From JALYOK01 sp031419835 (GTDB lineage Bacteria; Pseudomonadota; Gammaproteobacteria; Burkholderiales; JALYOK01), in NCBI GenBank assembly GCA_031419835.1, contig JANOLP010000191.1:1-64000 (forward strand): a stretch of 64,000 nucleotides of DNA, given 5' to 3'. The notes below the pieces were generated by a model. That model worked only from the letters and a program-made list of their open reading frames with translations. It searched no databases and was not told the origin of the DNA. Positions 27,670-37,424 of this stretch are shown here, one piece after another. Numbering within the stretch: position 1 is the stretch's first letter; every line of letters starts with the position of its first letter. Position numbers and translations under genes: made by a program.

Positions 27670-30402
27670 CTAACTTAGTTTACCGTGGCACTGCTTATAC
27701 TTTTTCCCGCTGCCACAGGGACACGGATCGTTACGGCCGATTTTCTGGCCCTGACGCACGAAGGGTTGCACCGCGGTATCGTCATTCGACTTCGCCGTTT
27801 CCAAGGCTTCGTCGTAGTCGGCATGGTGATACTGAACGTTCTTCGGCTCAGGCAAATGCTCGACCTGTTCGGCCGCTTGCTCGACTTCCTGCTCGGTTTG
27901 GACGCGAACCAACATCAGTTTCTGCGTTACTTCACGTTTCACAATATCGAGCAAGCTCGAAAATAATTCGAACGCTTCGCGCTTATATTCCTGCTTCGGA
28001 TTTTTCTGTGCGTAACCGCGAAGATGAATTCCTTGGCGCAAATGATCGAGCGCGGCCAGATGCTCGCGCCAATGGTTATCCAAAGTTTGCAGCATCACGC
28101 CGCGCTCGAATTGGCGAACATATTCCTTATGTTCGACCATCGCGAATTTTTCTTCGTATTCGCGTGCTGCATTCTCAAGAATTCGCGCCTTGATTTTTTC
28201 TTCCTCAAGGTTCGGTTCTTGTTTTATCCAGTCAGCAATTGACGCTTTGAAATTAAATTCGCCCAGCAAGGATTTTTCCAAGCCCGGCGCGTCCCATTGC
28301 TCTTCTACGCTTTCGGCCGGAATGAACTGGTTCGCTTCAGCGGTCAACACGTCATTACGCATTGCCGTAATGGTCTCGGTGATATCGGTTGATTCGAGCA
28401 ATTCGTTGCGCTGTTGGTAAATCACTTTGCGCTGATCATTGGAAACGTCGTCGTATTCCAACAACTGTTTGCGAATGTCGAAGTTGCGCGCCTCCACTTT
28501 GCGCTGCGCATTTTCGATGGCGCGTGTAACCCAGCTATGCTCGATCGCTTCGCCTTCCGGCATTTTCAAACGCTGCATAATCGCGGCGACGCGGTCGCTG
28601 GCGAAAATTTTCAGTAGCGGATCTTCCAGCGCCAAATAGAAGCGGCTCGAACCTGGATCGCCCTGGCGACCGGAACGGCCACGCAATTGATTGTCGACGC
28701 GCCGTGATTCATGACGCTCGGAGCCAATGATATGCAAGCCACCTTCTTTAATCACATGATCGTGACGCTGCTGCCATTCGCTGCGAATCGCTTCGATCTT
28801 GCGATCCTTTTCGCTGACGCTTAGCGTGTCGTCGTTCTTAATTGCTTGAATTTCCGGATCGGGATTGCCGCCGAGCACGATGTCCGTTCCGCGGCCCGCC
28901 ATGTTGGTCGCAATGGTGATCATCTTCGGTCGGCCCGCTTGCACGACGATGCCAGCCTCTTTCGCGTGCTGCTTCGCGTTCAAGACTTGATGCGGTAACT
29001 TTTCTTTTTCCAGCAAACTCGACAGCAATTCTGAATTTTCGATCGAGGTCGTGCCGAGCAATAGAGGCTGACCACGCTCGTAACAATCCTTAATGTCGGT
29101 GACCATTGCCTGATGTTTTTCGCGCGCGGTCTGATAAACCTGATCCATGCGATCGTCGCGAATCATTTTCTTGTGGGTCGGGATGATTACCGTTTCCAGG
29201 TTGTAGATGTGCTGGAATTCGTAAGCTTCCGTGTCCGCAGTACCGGTCATACCCGAGAGTTTTTTGTAGAGGCGGAAATAGTTTTGGAAGGTGATCGACG
29301 CCAGCGTCTGCGATTCGCTTTGAATCTTTACACCTTCCTTCGCTTCGACTGCTTGATGCAAACCCTCAGACCAACGCCGACCCGTCATCATGCGGCCGGT
29401 GAATTCATCGACGATCACGATCTCGCCATCATTTACAACATACTGCTGATCTTTGTGGTACAGCGCATGAGCGCGCAGCGCCGCGTACAGATGATGCACA
29501 AGCAAAATATTTGAGGGATCGTACAGGCTCGCACCCGCTTGCAATAAGCCTGCATCGGCCAATAATTGCTCTGCTTTTTCGTGGCCTGCTTCCGTCATCG
29601 TGACGGTATGGGCTTTAAGGTCAACACTAAAATCGCCGGGTCCATTTTCTTCTTCTTGCTTGGTCAGGCGTGGGGCAAGGCGATTGATTTGTTGGTAGAG
29701 CTCAGCGTTATCGTCTGCCTGCCCAGAGATGATCAAAGGTGTGCGCGCTTCGTCGATCAAAATCGAGTCCACTTCATCGACGATGGCGAAATGCTGCCCG
29801 CGCATTACGCGTTCCGAAGGCTGCTGCACCATGTTGTCGCGCAGATAATCGAAACCGAATTCGTTGTTCGTACCGTAGGTAATGTCCGCCGCGAACGCCG
29901 CCTGCTTTTCGTCATGAGGCATTTGCGACAGGTTACAACCGACCGTCAATCCGAGAAACTTGTAAACCCGCCCCATCCATTCCGCATCGCGACTGGCGAG
30001 ATAATCATTCACCGTCACCACATGCACGCCGTTGCCGGTCAGCGCATTGAGGTAAGCGGGCAGCGTAGCCATTAATGTCTTGCCCTCACCCGTTCGCATT
30101 TCCGCAATTTTGCCCTGGTGCAACACCATGCCACCGATCAACTGCACATCGAAATGGCGCATACCCAAAACACGCTGTGATGCCTCGCGTACTACGGCGA
30201 AGGCTTCCGGAAGAATTTCATCCAATGGGGTGGCGTTTTTTACTCGTTCCTTAAACTGCGCAGTCTTGGCTTTCAGCTCGTCATCAGAAAGCTTTTTCAG
30301 ATCCGCTTCGAGGCTATTGATGTGAATAACCGACTTACGGAATTGCTTTAACAGCCGTTCATTACGGCTGCCAAAAATTTTCTTGAGCAGATTTGCGATC
30401 AT
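27670..30402 (-). CDS. secA: Preprotein translocase ATPase SecA
   Basis: 910 residues from ATG at 30402 (MIANLLKKIFGSRNERLL), the usual SecA start; a GTG at 30417 adds five residues. All landmarks are present: GEGKTLMA Walker A, VDEVDSILIDEARTPLI, the second helicase domain with TNMAGRGTDI, and a C-terminal zinc finger NDPCPCGSGKKYKQCHG that binds SecB and membranes. It drives Sec export at the inner membrane. Convergent with the MurF-Pth gene. Confidence 0.97.
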   Translation of the reverse strand: MIANLLKKIFGSRNERLLKQFRKSVIHINSLEADLKKLSDDELKAKTAQFKERVKNATPLDEILPEAFAVVREASQRVLGMRHFDVQLIGGMVLHQGKIAEMRTGEGKTLMATLPAYLNALTGNGVHVVTVNDYLASRDAEWMGRVYKFLGLTVGCNLSQMPHDEKQAAFAADITYGTNNEFGFDYLRDNMVQQPSERVMRGQHFAIVDEVDSILIDEARTPLIISGQADDNAELYQQINRLAPRLTKQEEENGPGDFSVDLKAHTVTMTEAGHEKAEQLLADAGLLQAGASLYDPSNILLVHHLYAALRAHALYHKDQQYVVNDGEIVIVDEFTGRMMTGRRWSEGLHQAVEAKEGVKIQSESQTLASITFQNYFRLYKKLSGMTGTADTEAYEFQHIYNLETVIIPTHKKMIRDDRMDQVYQTAREKHQAMVTDIKDCYERGQPLLLGTTSIENSELLSSLLEKEKLPHQVLNAKQHAKEAGIVVQAGRPKMITIATNMAGRGTDIVLGGNPDPEIQAIKNDDTLSVSEKDRKIEAIRSEWQQRHDHVIKEGGLHIIGSERHESRRVDNQLRGRSGRQGDPGSSRFYLALEDPLLKIFASDRVAAIMQRLKMPEGEAIEHSWVTRAIENAQRKVEARNFDIRKQLLEYDDVSNDQRKVIYQQRNELLESTDITETITAMRNDVLTAEANQFIPAESVEEQWDAPGLEKSLLGEFNFKASIADWIKQEPNLEEEKIKARILENAAREYEEKFAMVEHKEYVRQFERGVMLQTLDNHWREHLAALDHLRQGIHLRGYAQKNPKQEYKREAFELFSSLLDIVKREVTQKLMLVRVQTEQEVEQAAEQVEHLPEPKNVQYHHADYDEALETAKSNDDTAVQPFVRQGQKIGRNDPCPCGSGKKYKQCHGKLS

Positions 30403-30706
30403 AAGTGGGTGGCGCACGAGGGCAATGTAGGGTTAGCTCCTAACATGGCGCCAAATCGGCACAATAAAAGGGGTTAAGAATACCATAGGCAGGCGTAGGA
30501 CGCATTTTGCAACCGAGCGACAATCGCGTCACAAGCACCGTGGATACTGGCTTAAGGACGCCTATGCTGTCTCAATGCCTAATCTTCCAATTTGATTGCG
30601 TTTCGTTTCGGCCTTCCCCTAACAAATGATTTGGGTTTTGTTTTTAACATTTCGGCACTTTGACCTGTCTAGATAGAGAAAGTCCATTTGATCGTACGAA
30701 GTTGCG

Positions 30707-31513
30707 TTAGAACGGGTCATTGCCACCAAACTTTGCGGCCCGTTTCTCACGCAACGACGCAATTCCCTCCTGTACGTCGGGGCCGGCGAAGCCCATGAAC
30801 TCTAACGCGAGGGATGCATCGAAGCTGGGTCCGGCCAGCCGCAGCCAGTTGTTCAATGCGTATTTCGTCCATTTGATCGCCGATTGCGAACCGTGGCTCA
30901 GTTTCTCAGCGACTTCGAACGCTTTTCCGATTAATTCTGACTCGTCTACCGCTAAAGAAACTAGGCCAATACGTTCGGCCTCTTCCCCGCTCACCGCTTC
31001 GCACAACAACAAATAATATTTCGCCTTCGCCATACCGCACAGCAGTGGCCAAACGATTGCCGCGTGATCACCGGCAGCGACGCCCAAGCGTGTGTGGCCG
31101 TCGATGATGCGCGCCGATCTCGCTGCGATGGAAATATCGGCAAGTAAACCAGCGACCAAGCCTGCGCCGACGGCAGGCCCATGCATGGCCGAAACCACTG
31201 GTTTGCTGCAATTTATGATGTTGTAAACCAGGTCTTTCGCTTCGCGCCAAACTCGGCTTCGGACGTTGAAATCGCTCGCCATTTCTTCAACGAGTTTTAG
31301 ATCGCCGCCGCCGGAAAATCCCTTGCCTTCGCCACGCAAAATCGCGACTTTCATATCTGGATCGCTATCGAACGTGCGCCAAATTTCGGCGAGTTCATGA
31401 TGCATACGGTGATCCGCGGTGGAGAGCTTTCCCGGCTCGCCCATGACGATTTCGAGAATGCCGTTGGGATGTTTTTCGAATTTGAGGGCAGTGTAGGCTT
31501 CGTAGCGGTTCAT
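30707..31513 (-). CDS. Enoyl-CoA hydratase/isomerase family protein
   Basis: 268 residues from ATG at 31513 (MNRYEAYTALKFEKH); the open frame extends to 31744 but that part is not family-like and overlaps the divergent yqhA gene. The crotonase fold is shown by FSGGGDLKLVEEM (oxyanion loop) and MHGPAVGAGLVAGLLADI. The catalytic Glu positions of classic hydratases are not obvious (GHTRLGVAAGDHA), so it may catalyse another crotonase-type reaction. No fatty-acid neighbours. Confidence 0.83.
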   Translation of the reverse strand: MNRYEAYTALKFEKHPNGILEIVMGEPGKLSTADHRMHHELAEIWRTFDSDPDMKVAILRGEGKGFSGGGDLKLVEEMASDFNVRSRVWREAKDLVYNIINCSKPVVSAMHGPAVGAGLVAGLLADISIAARSARIIDGHTRLGVAAGDHAAIVWPLLCGMAKAKYYLLLCEAVSGEEAERIGLVSLAVDESELIGKAFEVAEKLSHGSQSAIKWTKYALNNWLRLAGPSFDASLALEFMGFAGPDVQEGIASLREKRAAKFGGNDPF

Positions 31514-31597
31514 GGTTTCTCTCGTTGATATTTGGCGGGCTGCGCTGCGGCGAATGTTAAAATGCAGGACATCAGCAATTCGGAAAATAATCCAACT

Positions 31598-32143
31598 ATG
31601 GCAACTCCCCATCCCGGAACTGCGTCGCGTAGCGTCATCGCCAGCATTATATTCTTCAGCCGCTGGTTGCAAGCGCCGCTTTACTTTGGCCTGATCGTCG
31701 CGCAAGGTGTTTACGTTTATCACTTCATGATCGAGCTGTGGCATCTCATCGGTCGCGCAACGACGATTAGCGAAAACGAGTTGATGTTAGTGGTATTAGC
31801 GTTGATCGATGTGGTGATGATTGCGAATTTACTCATCATGGTCATCGTCGGTGGTTACGAAACTTTCGTCTCGCGGCTGAATTTAAAAGATCATCCAGAC
31901 GAACCCGAATGGTTGTCCCACGTCAACGCCGGCGTGCTAAAAGTGAAGCTCGCAACGGCACTGATCGGCATTTCTTCAATTCATTTGCTGCAGACCTTTA
32001 TTAACGCCAGCAATTTGCCCGAGAATGTGATGAAGTGGCAAGTGATTATCCATCTTACGTTTGTCTTATCGGCGGTCGTTATGGCGTGGACCGATAAAAT
32101 TTCCTCGTCACACGGGGCGCACTTGACCGATGCGCCGCACTAA
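31598..32143 (+). CDS. yqhA: YqhA family inner-membrane protein (UPF0114)
   Basis: 181 residues from ATG at 31598; ATG at 31562 is an alternative. Three to four transmembrane helices and family motifs SRWLQAPLYFGLIVAQ, LVVLALIDVVMIANLLIMVI, GGYETFVS and SSIHLLQTFIN with KWQVIIHLTFVLSAVVMAW. Function unknown. 15 bp before fumarase, probably in its operon. Confidence 0.88.
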   Translation: MATPHPGTASRSVIASIIFFSRWLQAPLYFGLIVAQGVYVYHFMIELWHLIGRATTISENELMLVVLALIDVVMIANLLIMVIVGGYETFVSRLNLKDHPDEPEWLSHVNAGVLKVKLATALIGISSIHLLQTFINASNLPENVMKWQVIIHLTFVLSAVVMAWTDKISSSHGAHLTDAPH

Positions 32144-32158
32144 TATTCGGATATCGAT

Positions 32159-33559
32159 ATGACTACCATCAAGCAGGACGACCTCATTCAGAGCATCGCC
32201 AACGCGTTGCAATTTATTTCCTATTACCATCCGGCGGACTACATTCAGCACCTCGCCCGCGCCTACGAGGCCGAGCAAAGCCCGGCGGCGAAAGATGCGA
32301 TAGCGCAAATTTTGACCAATAGCCGCATGAGCGCGGAAGGGAAGCGGCCCGTCTGCCAGGACACCGGTATCGTCAACGTGTTCCTCAAAATCGGCATGGA
32401 GGTGAAATGGGAAGGCTTCAGCGGATCGATCCACGATGCGATTAACGAAGGCGTACGACGCGGTTACAACGATCCGGATAATAAACTGCGCGCGTCGATC
32501 GTCGCCGATCCCCAGTTCGAGCGCAAAAATACCAAGGACAACACGCCGGCGGTGATTCAAATGGATGTCGTGCCTGGCAATACCGTCGACGTGCAAGTCG
32601 CCGCCAAGGGCGGCGGCTCGGAAAATAAGTCCAAATTCATCATGCTTAACCCGTCCGATTCGCTGGTGGATTGGGTGCTGAAAACCGTGCCGACCATGGG
32701 CGCGGGCTGGTGTCCGCCGGGCATGCTCGGCATCGGCATCGGCGGTACGGCGGAAAAAGCCATGTTGATGGCGAAAGAATCGTTGATGGAAGACATCGAC
32801 ATGTATGAGTTAAAAAAACGCGGGCCGAAAGACAAAACCGAAGAGCTGCGCATCGAGTTACACGACAAAGTTAACGCGCTTGGCATCGGCGCGCAGGGAC
32901 TCGGGGGATTAACCACCGTGCTCGACGTGAAAATCAAAATGTATCCGACCCACGCGGCGAGTAAACCTGTCGCGATTATTCCGAACTGCGCCGCGACGCG
33001 GCATGTGCATTTTGTTCTCGACGGTTCCGGGCCGGCGTATTTGGAGCCGCCGTCGCTGGATCTGTGGCCCGATGTGCATTGGCAGCCGGACTACAATAAG
33101 AGCACGCGCGTCGATATGGATACCTTGACCAAAGAACAAGTCGCGGCGTGGAAGCCCGGCCAGACGCTGCTGCTTTCCGGCAAGATGCTGACCGGCCGCG
33201 ACGCAGCGCATAAGCGCATACAAGACATGCTGGCGAAAGGCGAAAAGCTGCCGGTCGAATTTAAAAATCGCGTCATCTACTACGTTGGCCCAGTCGATCC
33301 GGTGCGCGACGAAGTGGTTGGCCCGGCCGGTCCGACGACGGCGACGCGCATGGATAAATTCACCGAAATGATGCTGGCGCAAACCGGTCTGATCGCGATG
33401 ATCGGCAAAGCAGAGCGCGGCCCGACGGGTATCGACGCGATCAAGAAACACAAAGCAGCTTACTTGATGGCGGTCGGCGGTGCGGCTTATCTCGTCGCCA
33501 AGGCGATTAAAGAAGCCAAAGTCGTCGGCTTAGCCGATCTGGGCATGGAAGCGATTTAA
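32159..33559 (+). CDS. fumA: Class I fumarate hydratase, C-terminally truncated by an in-frame TAA
   Basis: 466 residues. Iron-sulfur fumarase with three likely cluster Cys: Cys66 (RPVCQDTG), Cys185 (GWCPPGM) and Cys277 (PNCAATRH). It interconverts fumarate and malate. The frame stops with TAA after GLADLGMEAI, where relatives continue YEFDVQDMPVTVAVD and so on. The missing 41-residue tail is still readable in the same frame downstream (33560-33682), giving exactly 507 codons if the two stops were sense. Function of the truncated chain is uncertain. Confidence 0.9.
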   Translation: MTTIKQDDLIQSIANALQFISYYHPADYIQHLARAYEAEQSPAAKDAIAQILTNSRMSAEGKRPVCQDTGIVNVFLKIGMEVKWEGFSGSIHDAINEGVRRGYNDPDNKLRASIVADPQFERKNTKDNTPAVIQMDVVPGNTVDVQVAAKGGGSENKSKFIMLNPSDSLVDWVLKTVPTMGAGWCPPGMLGIGIGGTAEKAMLMAKESLMEDIDMYELKKRGPKDKTEELRIELHDKVNALGIGAQGLGGLTTVLDVKIKMYPTHAASKPVAIIPNCAATRHVHFVLDGSGPAYLEPPSLDLWPDVHWQPDYNKSTRVDMDTLTKEQVAAWKPGQTLLLSGKMLTGRDAAHKRIQDMLAKGEKLPVEFKNRVIYYVGPVDPVRDEVVGPAGPTTATRMDKFTEMMLAQTGLIAMIGKAERGPTGIDAIKKHKAAYLMAVGGAAYLVAKAIKEAKVVGLADLGMEAI

Positions 33560-33682
33560 GAATTAAACGTGTAGGACCTGGCCGTAACGGGCGCGGTCGA
33601 TTATAGCGGCACATCGGTGCATCAGACCGGCCCGCGCGAGTGGCAGGCGAAGATCGGCAAGATTCCCGTCGCGGTAATTTGA
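33560..33682 (+). pseudogene. Out-of-translation fumarase tail with TAG inside
   Basis: Directly after the TAA the same frame reads ELNV, TAG (33572-33574), DLAVTGAVDYSGTSVHQTGP and then REWQAKIGKIPVAVI and a TGA at 33680-33682. This is the conserved C-terminus of single-chain class I fumarases, with extra substitutions clustered next to the stops. The TGA overlaps the likely TTG start of murI. Confidence 0.85.
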
Positions 33683-34476
33683 ATCTCGCCGCGCCGATCG
33701 GCGTATTCGATTCCGGCGTCGGCGGATTGTCCGTTTTGCGCGCCGCGCGCGCGGAATTACCGCAGGAAAATTTCATTTACTTCGCCGATTCCGGCTTCGC
33801 ACCCTATGGCGACAAACCCGATTCCTACGTGATCGAGCGTAGCGAACGCATCGGCACGTGGTTTGTTGCGCAAGGCGCGAGGGCTATCGTTGTTGCTTGT
33901 AATACGGCGACGGCAATCGCCGTCCAAACCCTGCGCCGCAATTTCAATTTGCCCATTGTCGGCGTCGAACCGGGCCTTAAGCCCGCGATTGCGGCCACGC
34001 GAACCGGGAAAGTCGGCGTGTTGGCAACTGCCGCGACGTTGGCAAGCCGCCGCTATGCCGAATTATTGGCGCGGGTTCAGGCAGATTCGCCGCAGACTGA
34101 CTTCATTGCGAAAGTGGGTGCCGATTGGGTGGAATTGGTTGAGCGCGGCGAATTAGCATCGACCATGACGCAAAGCGCAGTCGCCAAGGTCGTCGAACCG
34201 CTAATTAAGCAAGGATGCGATACGCTGGTATTGGGCTGCACACATTATCCGTTTCTCACCACCGCGATCCGGCGCGTGGCGCCACAGGCGATGATTATTG
34301 ATACGGCGCCGGCCATTGCGCGCGAATTATCGCGGCGCGTTGCGTTGCGATTGAGTGCCGCGACTAGTGGCGTGCGATTCGTCACGTCGGGTGATGCCGA
34401 ACGTAGTGCCGCAGTGGTGTCCGCGATGCTCGGACAAACAAACGAGATTTGGACAATGCAATCCGCCTTACCTTAG
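33679..34476 (+). CDS. murI: Glutamate racemase
   Basis: 265 residues from a TTG at 33679 (MNLAAPIGVFDSG); an in-frame GTG at 33640 adds 13 unlikely residues. Catalytic features: FDSGVGGLSV, VACNTATA (first Cys) and LGCTHYPFL (second Cys). It makes D-glutamate for peptidoglycan. The TTGA overlap with the ancestral fumarase stop indicates past translational coupling; no ribosome-binding site is visible, so the fumarase nonsense codons could lower murI expression. Confidence 0.9.
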   Translation: MNLAAPIGVFDSGVGGLSVLRAARAELPQENFIYFADSGFAPYGDKPDSYVIERSERIGTWFVAQGARAIVVACNTATAIAVQTLRRNFNLPIVGVEPGLKPAIAATRTGKVGVLATAATLASRRYAELLARVQADSPQTDFIAKVGADWVELVERGELASTMTQSAVAKVVEPLIKQGCDTLVLGCTHYPFLTTAIRRVAPQAMIIDTAPAIARELSRRVALRLSAATSGVRFVTSGDAERSAAVVSAMLGQTNEIWTMQSALP

Positions 34477-34570
34477 GCCGATGGCTGAAGAGGCGCATGG
34501 GGCTTGCGGCTTAGCAGCACATGCTTCGAGATGCCCATGGATATTGCCTGCTGGCGCGGCAGTTGTTCGG

Positions 34571-34576
34571 TATAAT
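34571..34576 (+). promoter_or_regulatory. Candidate -10 box (TATAAT) before the signalling operon
   Basis: TATAAT lies about 95 bp before the kinase start at 34671; a -35 element is not clear. It is the best promoter candidate for the four-gene block. Confidence 0.35.
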
Positions 34577-34670
34577 TCTCAAAATTAACCTCAAATTTAC
34601 GCGAAAATATCTATCCAAACATTTGATTTTGCGTTTTAATTAGGTTTTACATCCATCGACCCGGGCTGAG

Positions 34671-37100
34671 TTGATCGGTACATTGGAAAAACTCGGGCAA
34701 CCTGCGGATTTGCTGCGCTTTGTTGCCATTGCGTTAATTGCGCTACTCACCGCCTATGCGGTGACGCGGACCGACTTTTTCCAAAATCTTGACGCGCAGC
34801 TGCATGACATTCAGGCACGTCTGCTGGCGCAGGATGTCGATTTCAGCGATATCATTTTCGTCGACGTATCCGAAGAAACCATCAAATCCCTTGAGCCGGA
34901 AATTGGCGCGTGGCCGTATAGCCGATCGGTTTATGCCAAGGTCACCGAATTTTTGCGCGATGCCGGCGCTCGCTCGATGACTTTCGATATTGTTTTTTCC
35001 GAAGGGCGTTCCGGCGACGACGATCTCGCTGAGGTTTTGCGTGTAACGCCTGGCGCAACGCTCGCGGTCTTGGCCAAGGACTATACCGTGACGTCGGGTG
35101 CCGACACGGAAACCTTGCTCGAACATATCTCTTGGCGCAAACCCGCCAGCGCGCCTGCAGTTCAATGGCAACAATTTATTTTGCCGCGCGAACTGTTCAT
35201 ATGGAACGCTAAACCCGTTGCGGACGTCGGCGTCATCGCCGTCGTTCCTGAGAAAGATGGTGTGTTGCGACGGGTCCCGGTGTTGCATCAAGTGGGTGAC
35301 AAAGTGCTATTAGGTTTGTCGGCGGCAACCATTTTTTCTGGCAAGCCTCGTCCGCAGATTCAATTCGACACCATGACCCGCGAACTTCGGATTGGCGATT
35401 ATGTTTGGCCCGTCGGCGAAGACGGTTCCGTGCGTTTGCGCTTCCCTAGCAATCACAAATCGATGGAAGGCTTTCACTTTTCTGATGTGTTTTATGCGGC
35501 GATGAGCATGCGCCCGGCCGAGGGGATCGCCGAAAAAATCAAAGGCCGCAAGGTGTTTATTGGTAGTACGGCGGAATCAATCAACGATTATCAGAACACC
35601 TTGTTCGGCCGAACGGCTGGATTACATTTACTTGGCCAGGTGAGTCAATTGCTTGCGAAAGGCGAAGTGTTGGCGCCGCCAAAATTGCGCTGGGATTTAG
35701 TGTTGCTGGCACTGGCGTTGTTTATCCCGATTGCCAGTTTCCGCGAACGCGAGAATCGCAGTCCGCTGAACTATGCGGTCGGGTTTATTTTGCTACCGCT
35801 TTCAATTGGTGGCGTTTCGTCTTGGTTGTATTTGCAGAAACAATCGACGGCATTGGGATTTCCACTGCTGGCCGGCTTTTTGTGTTTTGTATTTTTTTTG
35901 GTTCGACGGCTATGGCGGCTCTACAACGAACGCCAGCGCCTGTTCTATGAAAAACTTGCCGCCGAGGAATCTTACAAACTCAAAAGCCAATTCATTTCAC
36001 ATATGACCCACGAACTGCGCACGCCGCTCGCTGCAATCATGGGGTTCAATCGCTTAATGGGTGAAAGCGAGCAGAGCGAAAAAAGCCAGGGGCAATATAC
36101 CAAAGTCATCGAGAAAAATAGCCATCACCTCATGACCCTCATCAATAACATGCTTGATCAGGGCAAAATCGAGGCCGGGCAAATGAAGATTTCGAAATCG
36201 CCGGCCCGTATTCGCGAGGTGGTCGACGATGTCGTCGCAACGCTGTCGAACATGGCTTCGGAAAAGACATTGGAGCTAATGGCGGTATTCGATCCAAGCC
36301 TACCGGCGACGCTCGATTTCGACGGATTCCGGTTGCGGCAAGTGCTACTCAATCTAATCGGCAATGCAATTAAATTTACCGAGCGCGGTTTCGTTCACGT
36401 GACGCTAAGTTGGCGTCGCAACCAATTGAGCATCGTTGTGGCCGACTCTGGCGCCGGTATGTCGCAAGAAGTCCAAGAGCGTATCTTTATTCCGTTTAAG
36501 CAAGGCGCAGATAACACGCAACATGCCTATGGCGGCACGGGTCTTGGTTTGGCCATTAGCCGAAATCTGTGCGAGTTAATGGGCGGCTCGCTAACCGTCG
36601 CCTCACAATTGGGCGAAGGCAGCGCGTTCACTGTTCAAATACCCGCTTCGATTTGTGAAGACATCGTTGTTCCCGCTGCGCAATTGGTACCGACGCTTGG
36701 CGCGCAGCGTTTGCATGGGCGAATTCTTCTGGCCGACGACAATAACGATATTCGCGATTTGGTCACGCGGCTGCTGAAGAAACAAGGTCTCACCGTCATT
36801 CCCGTCGTTGATGGCCGCCAGGCGGTAGAGAAAGCGTTGAGCGAAATGCCCGATCTAGTATTAATGGATATGGAAATGCCGGTGATGGATGGACTAACCG
36901 CCACTAAGCAATTGCGCAACAGCGGATTCGCAAAACCGATATTTGCGATGACTGCGCACCCCGAAGGCCCGGAAGTCGAGCGGGCTTTGAAAGAGGGTTT
37001 TGACGGCTATTTGGAAAAGCCTGTGAATCGTGACCGTCTGAATGGCATTCTTGCTGCATTTTTAGCGCCGAATGCCGAGCCTGTTGCCGTAACTCGTTAA
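34671..37100 (+). CDS. CHASE2-domain hybrid sensor histidine kinase with C-terminal receiver
   Basis: 809 residues from a TTG. N-terminal TM, a periplasmic CHASE2 sensor (about 35-330; IIFVDVSEETIKSLEP, GAWPYSRSVYA), three more TM helices (about 340-415), HisKA with His447 (SHMTHELRTPL), an ATPase domain (LNLIGNAIKF, GTGLGLAISR) and a receiver with Asp733 (LMDMEMPVMDG). It senses an unknown envelope signal and autophosphorylates. It starts the operon with Hpt, receiver-cyclase and receiver-Ser/Thr kinase, suggesting a His-Asp-His-Asp relay. Confidence 0.9.
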   Translation: MIGTLEKLGQPADLLRFVAIALIALLTAYAVTRTDFFQNLDAQLHDIQARLLAQDVDFSDIIFVDVSEETIKSLEPEIGAWPYSRSVYAKVTEFLRDAGARSMTFDIVFSEGRSGDDDLAEVLRVTPGATLAVLAKDYTVTSGADTETLLEHISWRKPASAPAVQWQQFILPRELFIWNAKPVADVGVIAVVPEKDGVLRRVPVLHQVGDKVLLGLSAATIFSGKPRPQIQFDTMTRELRIGDYVWPVGEDGSVRLRFPSNHKSMEGFHFSDVFYAAMSMRPAEGIAEKIKGRKVFIGSTAESINDYQNTLFGRTAGLHLLGQVSQLLAKGEVLAPPKLRWDLVLLALALFIPIASFRERENRSPLNYAVGFILLPLSIGGVSSWLYLQKQSTALGFPLLAGFLCFVFFLVRRLWRLYNERQRLFYEKLAAEESYKLKSQFISHMTHELRTPLAAIMGFNRLMGESEQSEKSQGQYTKVIEKNSHHLMTLINNMLDQGKIEAGQMKISKSPARIREVVDDVVATLSNMASEKTLELMAVFDPSLPATLDFDGFRLRQVLLNLIGNAIKFTERGFVHVTLSWRRNQLSIVVADSGAGMSQEVQERIFIPFKQGADNTQHAYGGTGLGLAISRNLCELMGGSLTVASQLGEGSAFTVQIPASICEDIVVPAAQLVPTLGAQRLHGRILLADDNNDIRDLVTRLLKKQGLTVIPVVDGRQAVEKALSEMPDLVLMDMEMPVMDGLTATKQLRNSGFAKPIFAMTAHPEGPEVERALKEGFDGYLEKPVNRDRLNGILAAFLAPNAEPVAVTR

Positions 37101-37118
37101 ACCGAATTGGAACATACC

Positions 37119-37424
37119 ATGACACATAAAGTTGTTGTTGAAGTCGACGCTGACCTGGCGGATTTAGTTCCAAATTTTTTGGCGAATCGACAAAAAGATC
37201 TTCAGCAAATTACGGCGGCTTTAGAACGCGCGGACAATGATGCGCTGCTCATCATTGGCCACAATATGAAGGGAGTCGGCGGTGGCTATGGATTCGGTGA
37301 CATTACCGAATTCGGTAAACATCTCGAAGTCGCTGCAAGAGATGGTGATCAAGCGGCGGCTCGAAAATTATTAGATCAGTATCGGCAATATCTTGCAAAC
37401 ATCGAAGTGCGCTATGTCACGTGA
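37119..37424 (+). CDS. Hpt phosphotransfer protein
   Basis: 101 residues from ATG at 37119 (an upstream TTG at 37107 is less likely). The four-helix Hpt signature is LIIGHNMKGVGGGYGF with phospho-acceptor His48. It should shuttle phosphate from the hybrid kinase receiver to a response regulator. It begins 18 bp after the kinase and overlaps the next gene by 11 bp, indicating tight co-expression. Confidence 0.88.
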   Translation: MTHKVVVEVDADLADLVPNFLANRQKDLQQITAALERADNDALLIIGHNMKGVGGGYGFGDITEFGKHLEVAARDGDQAAARKLLDQYRQYLANIEVRYVT

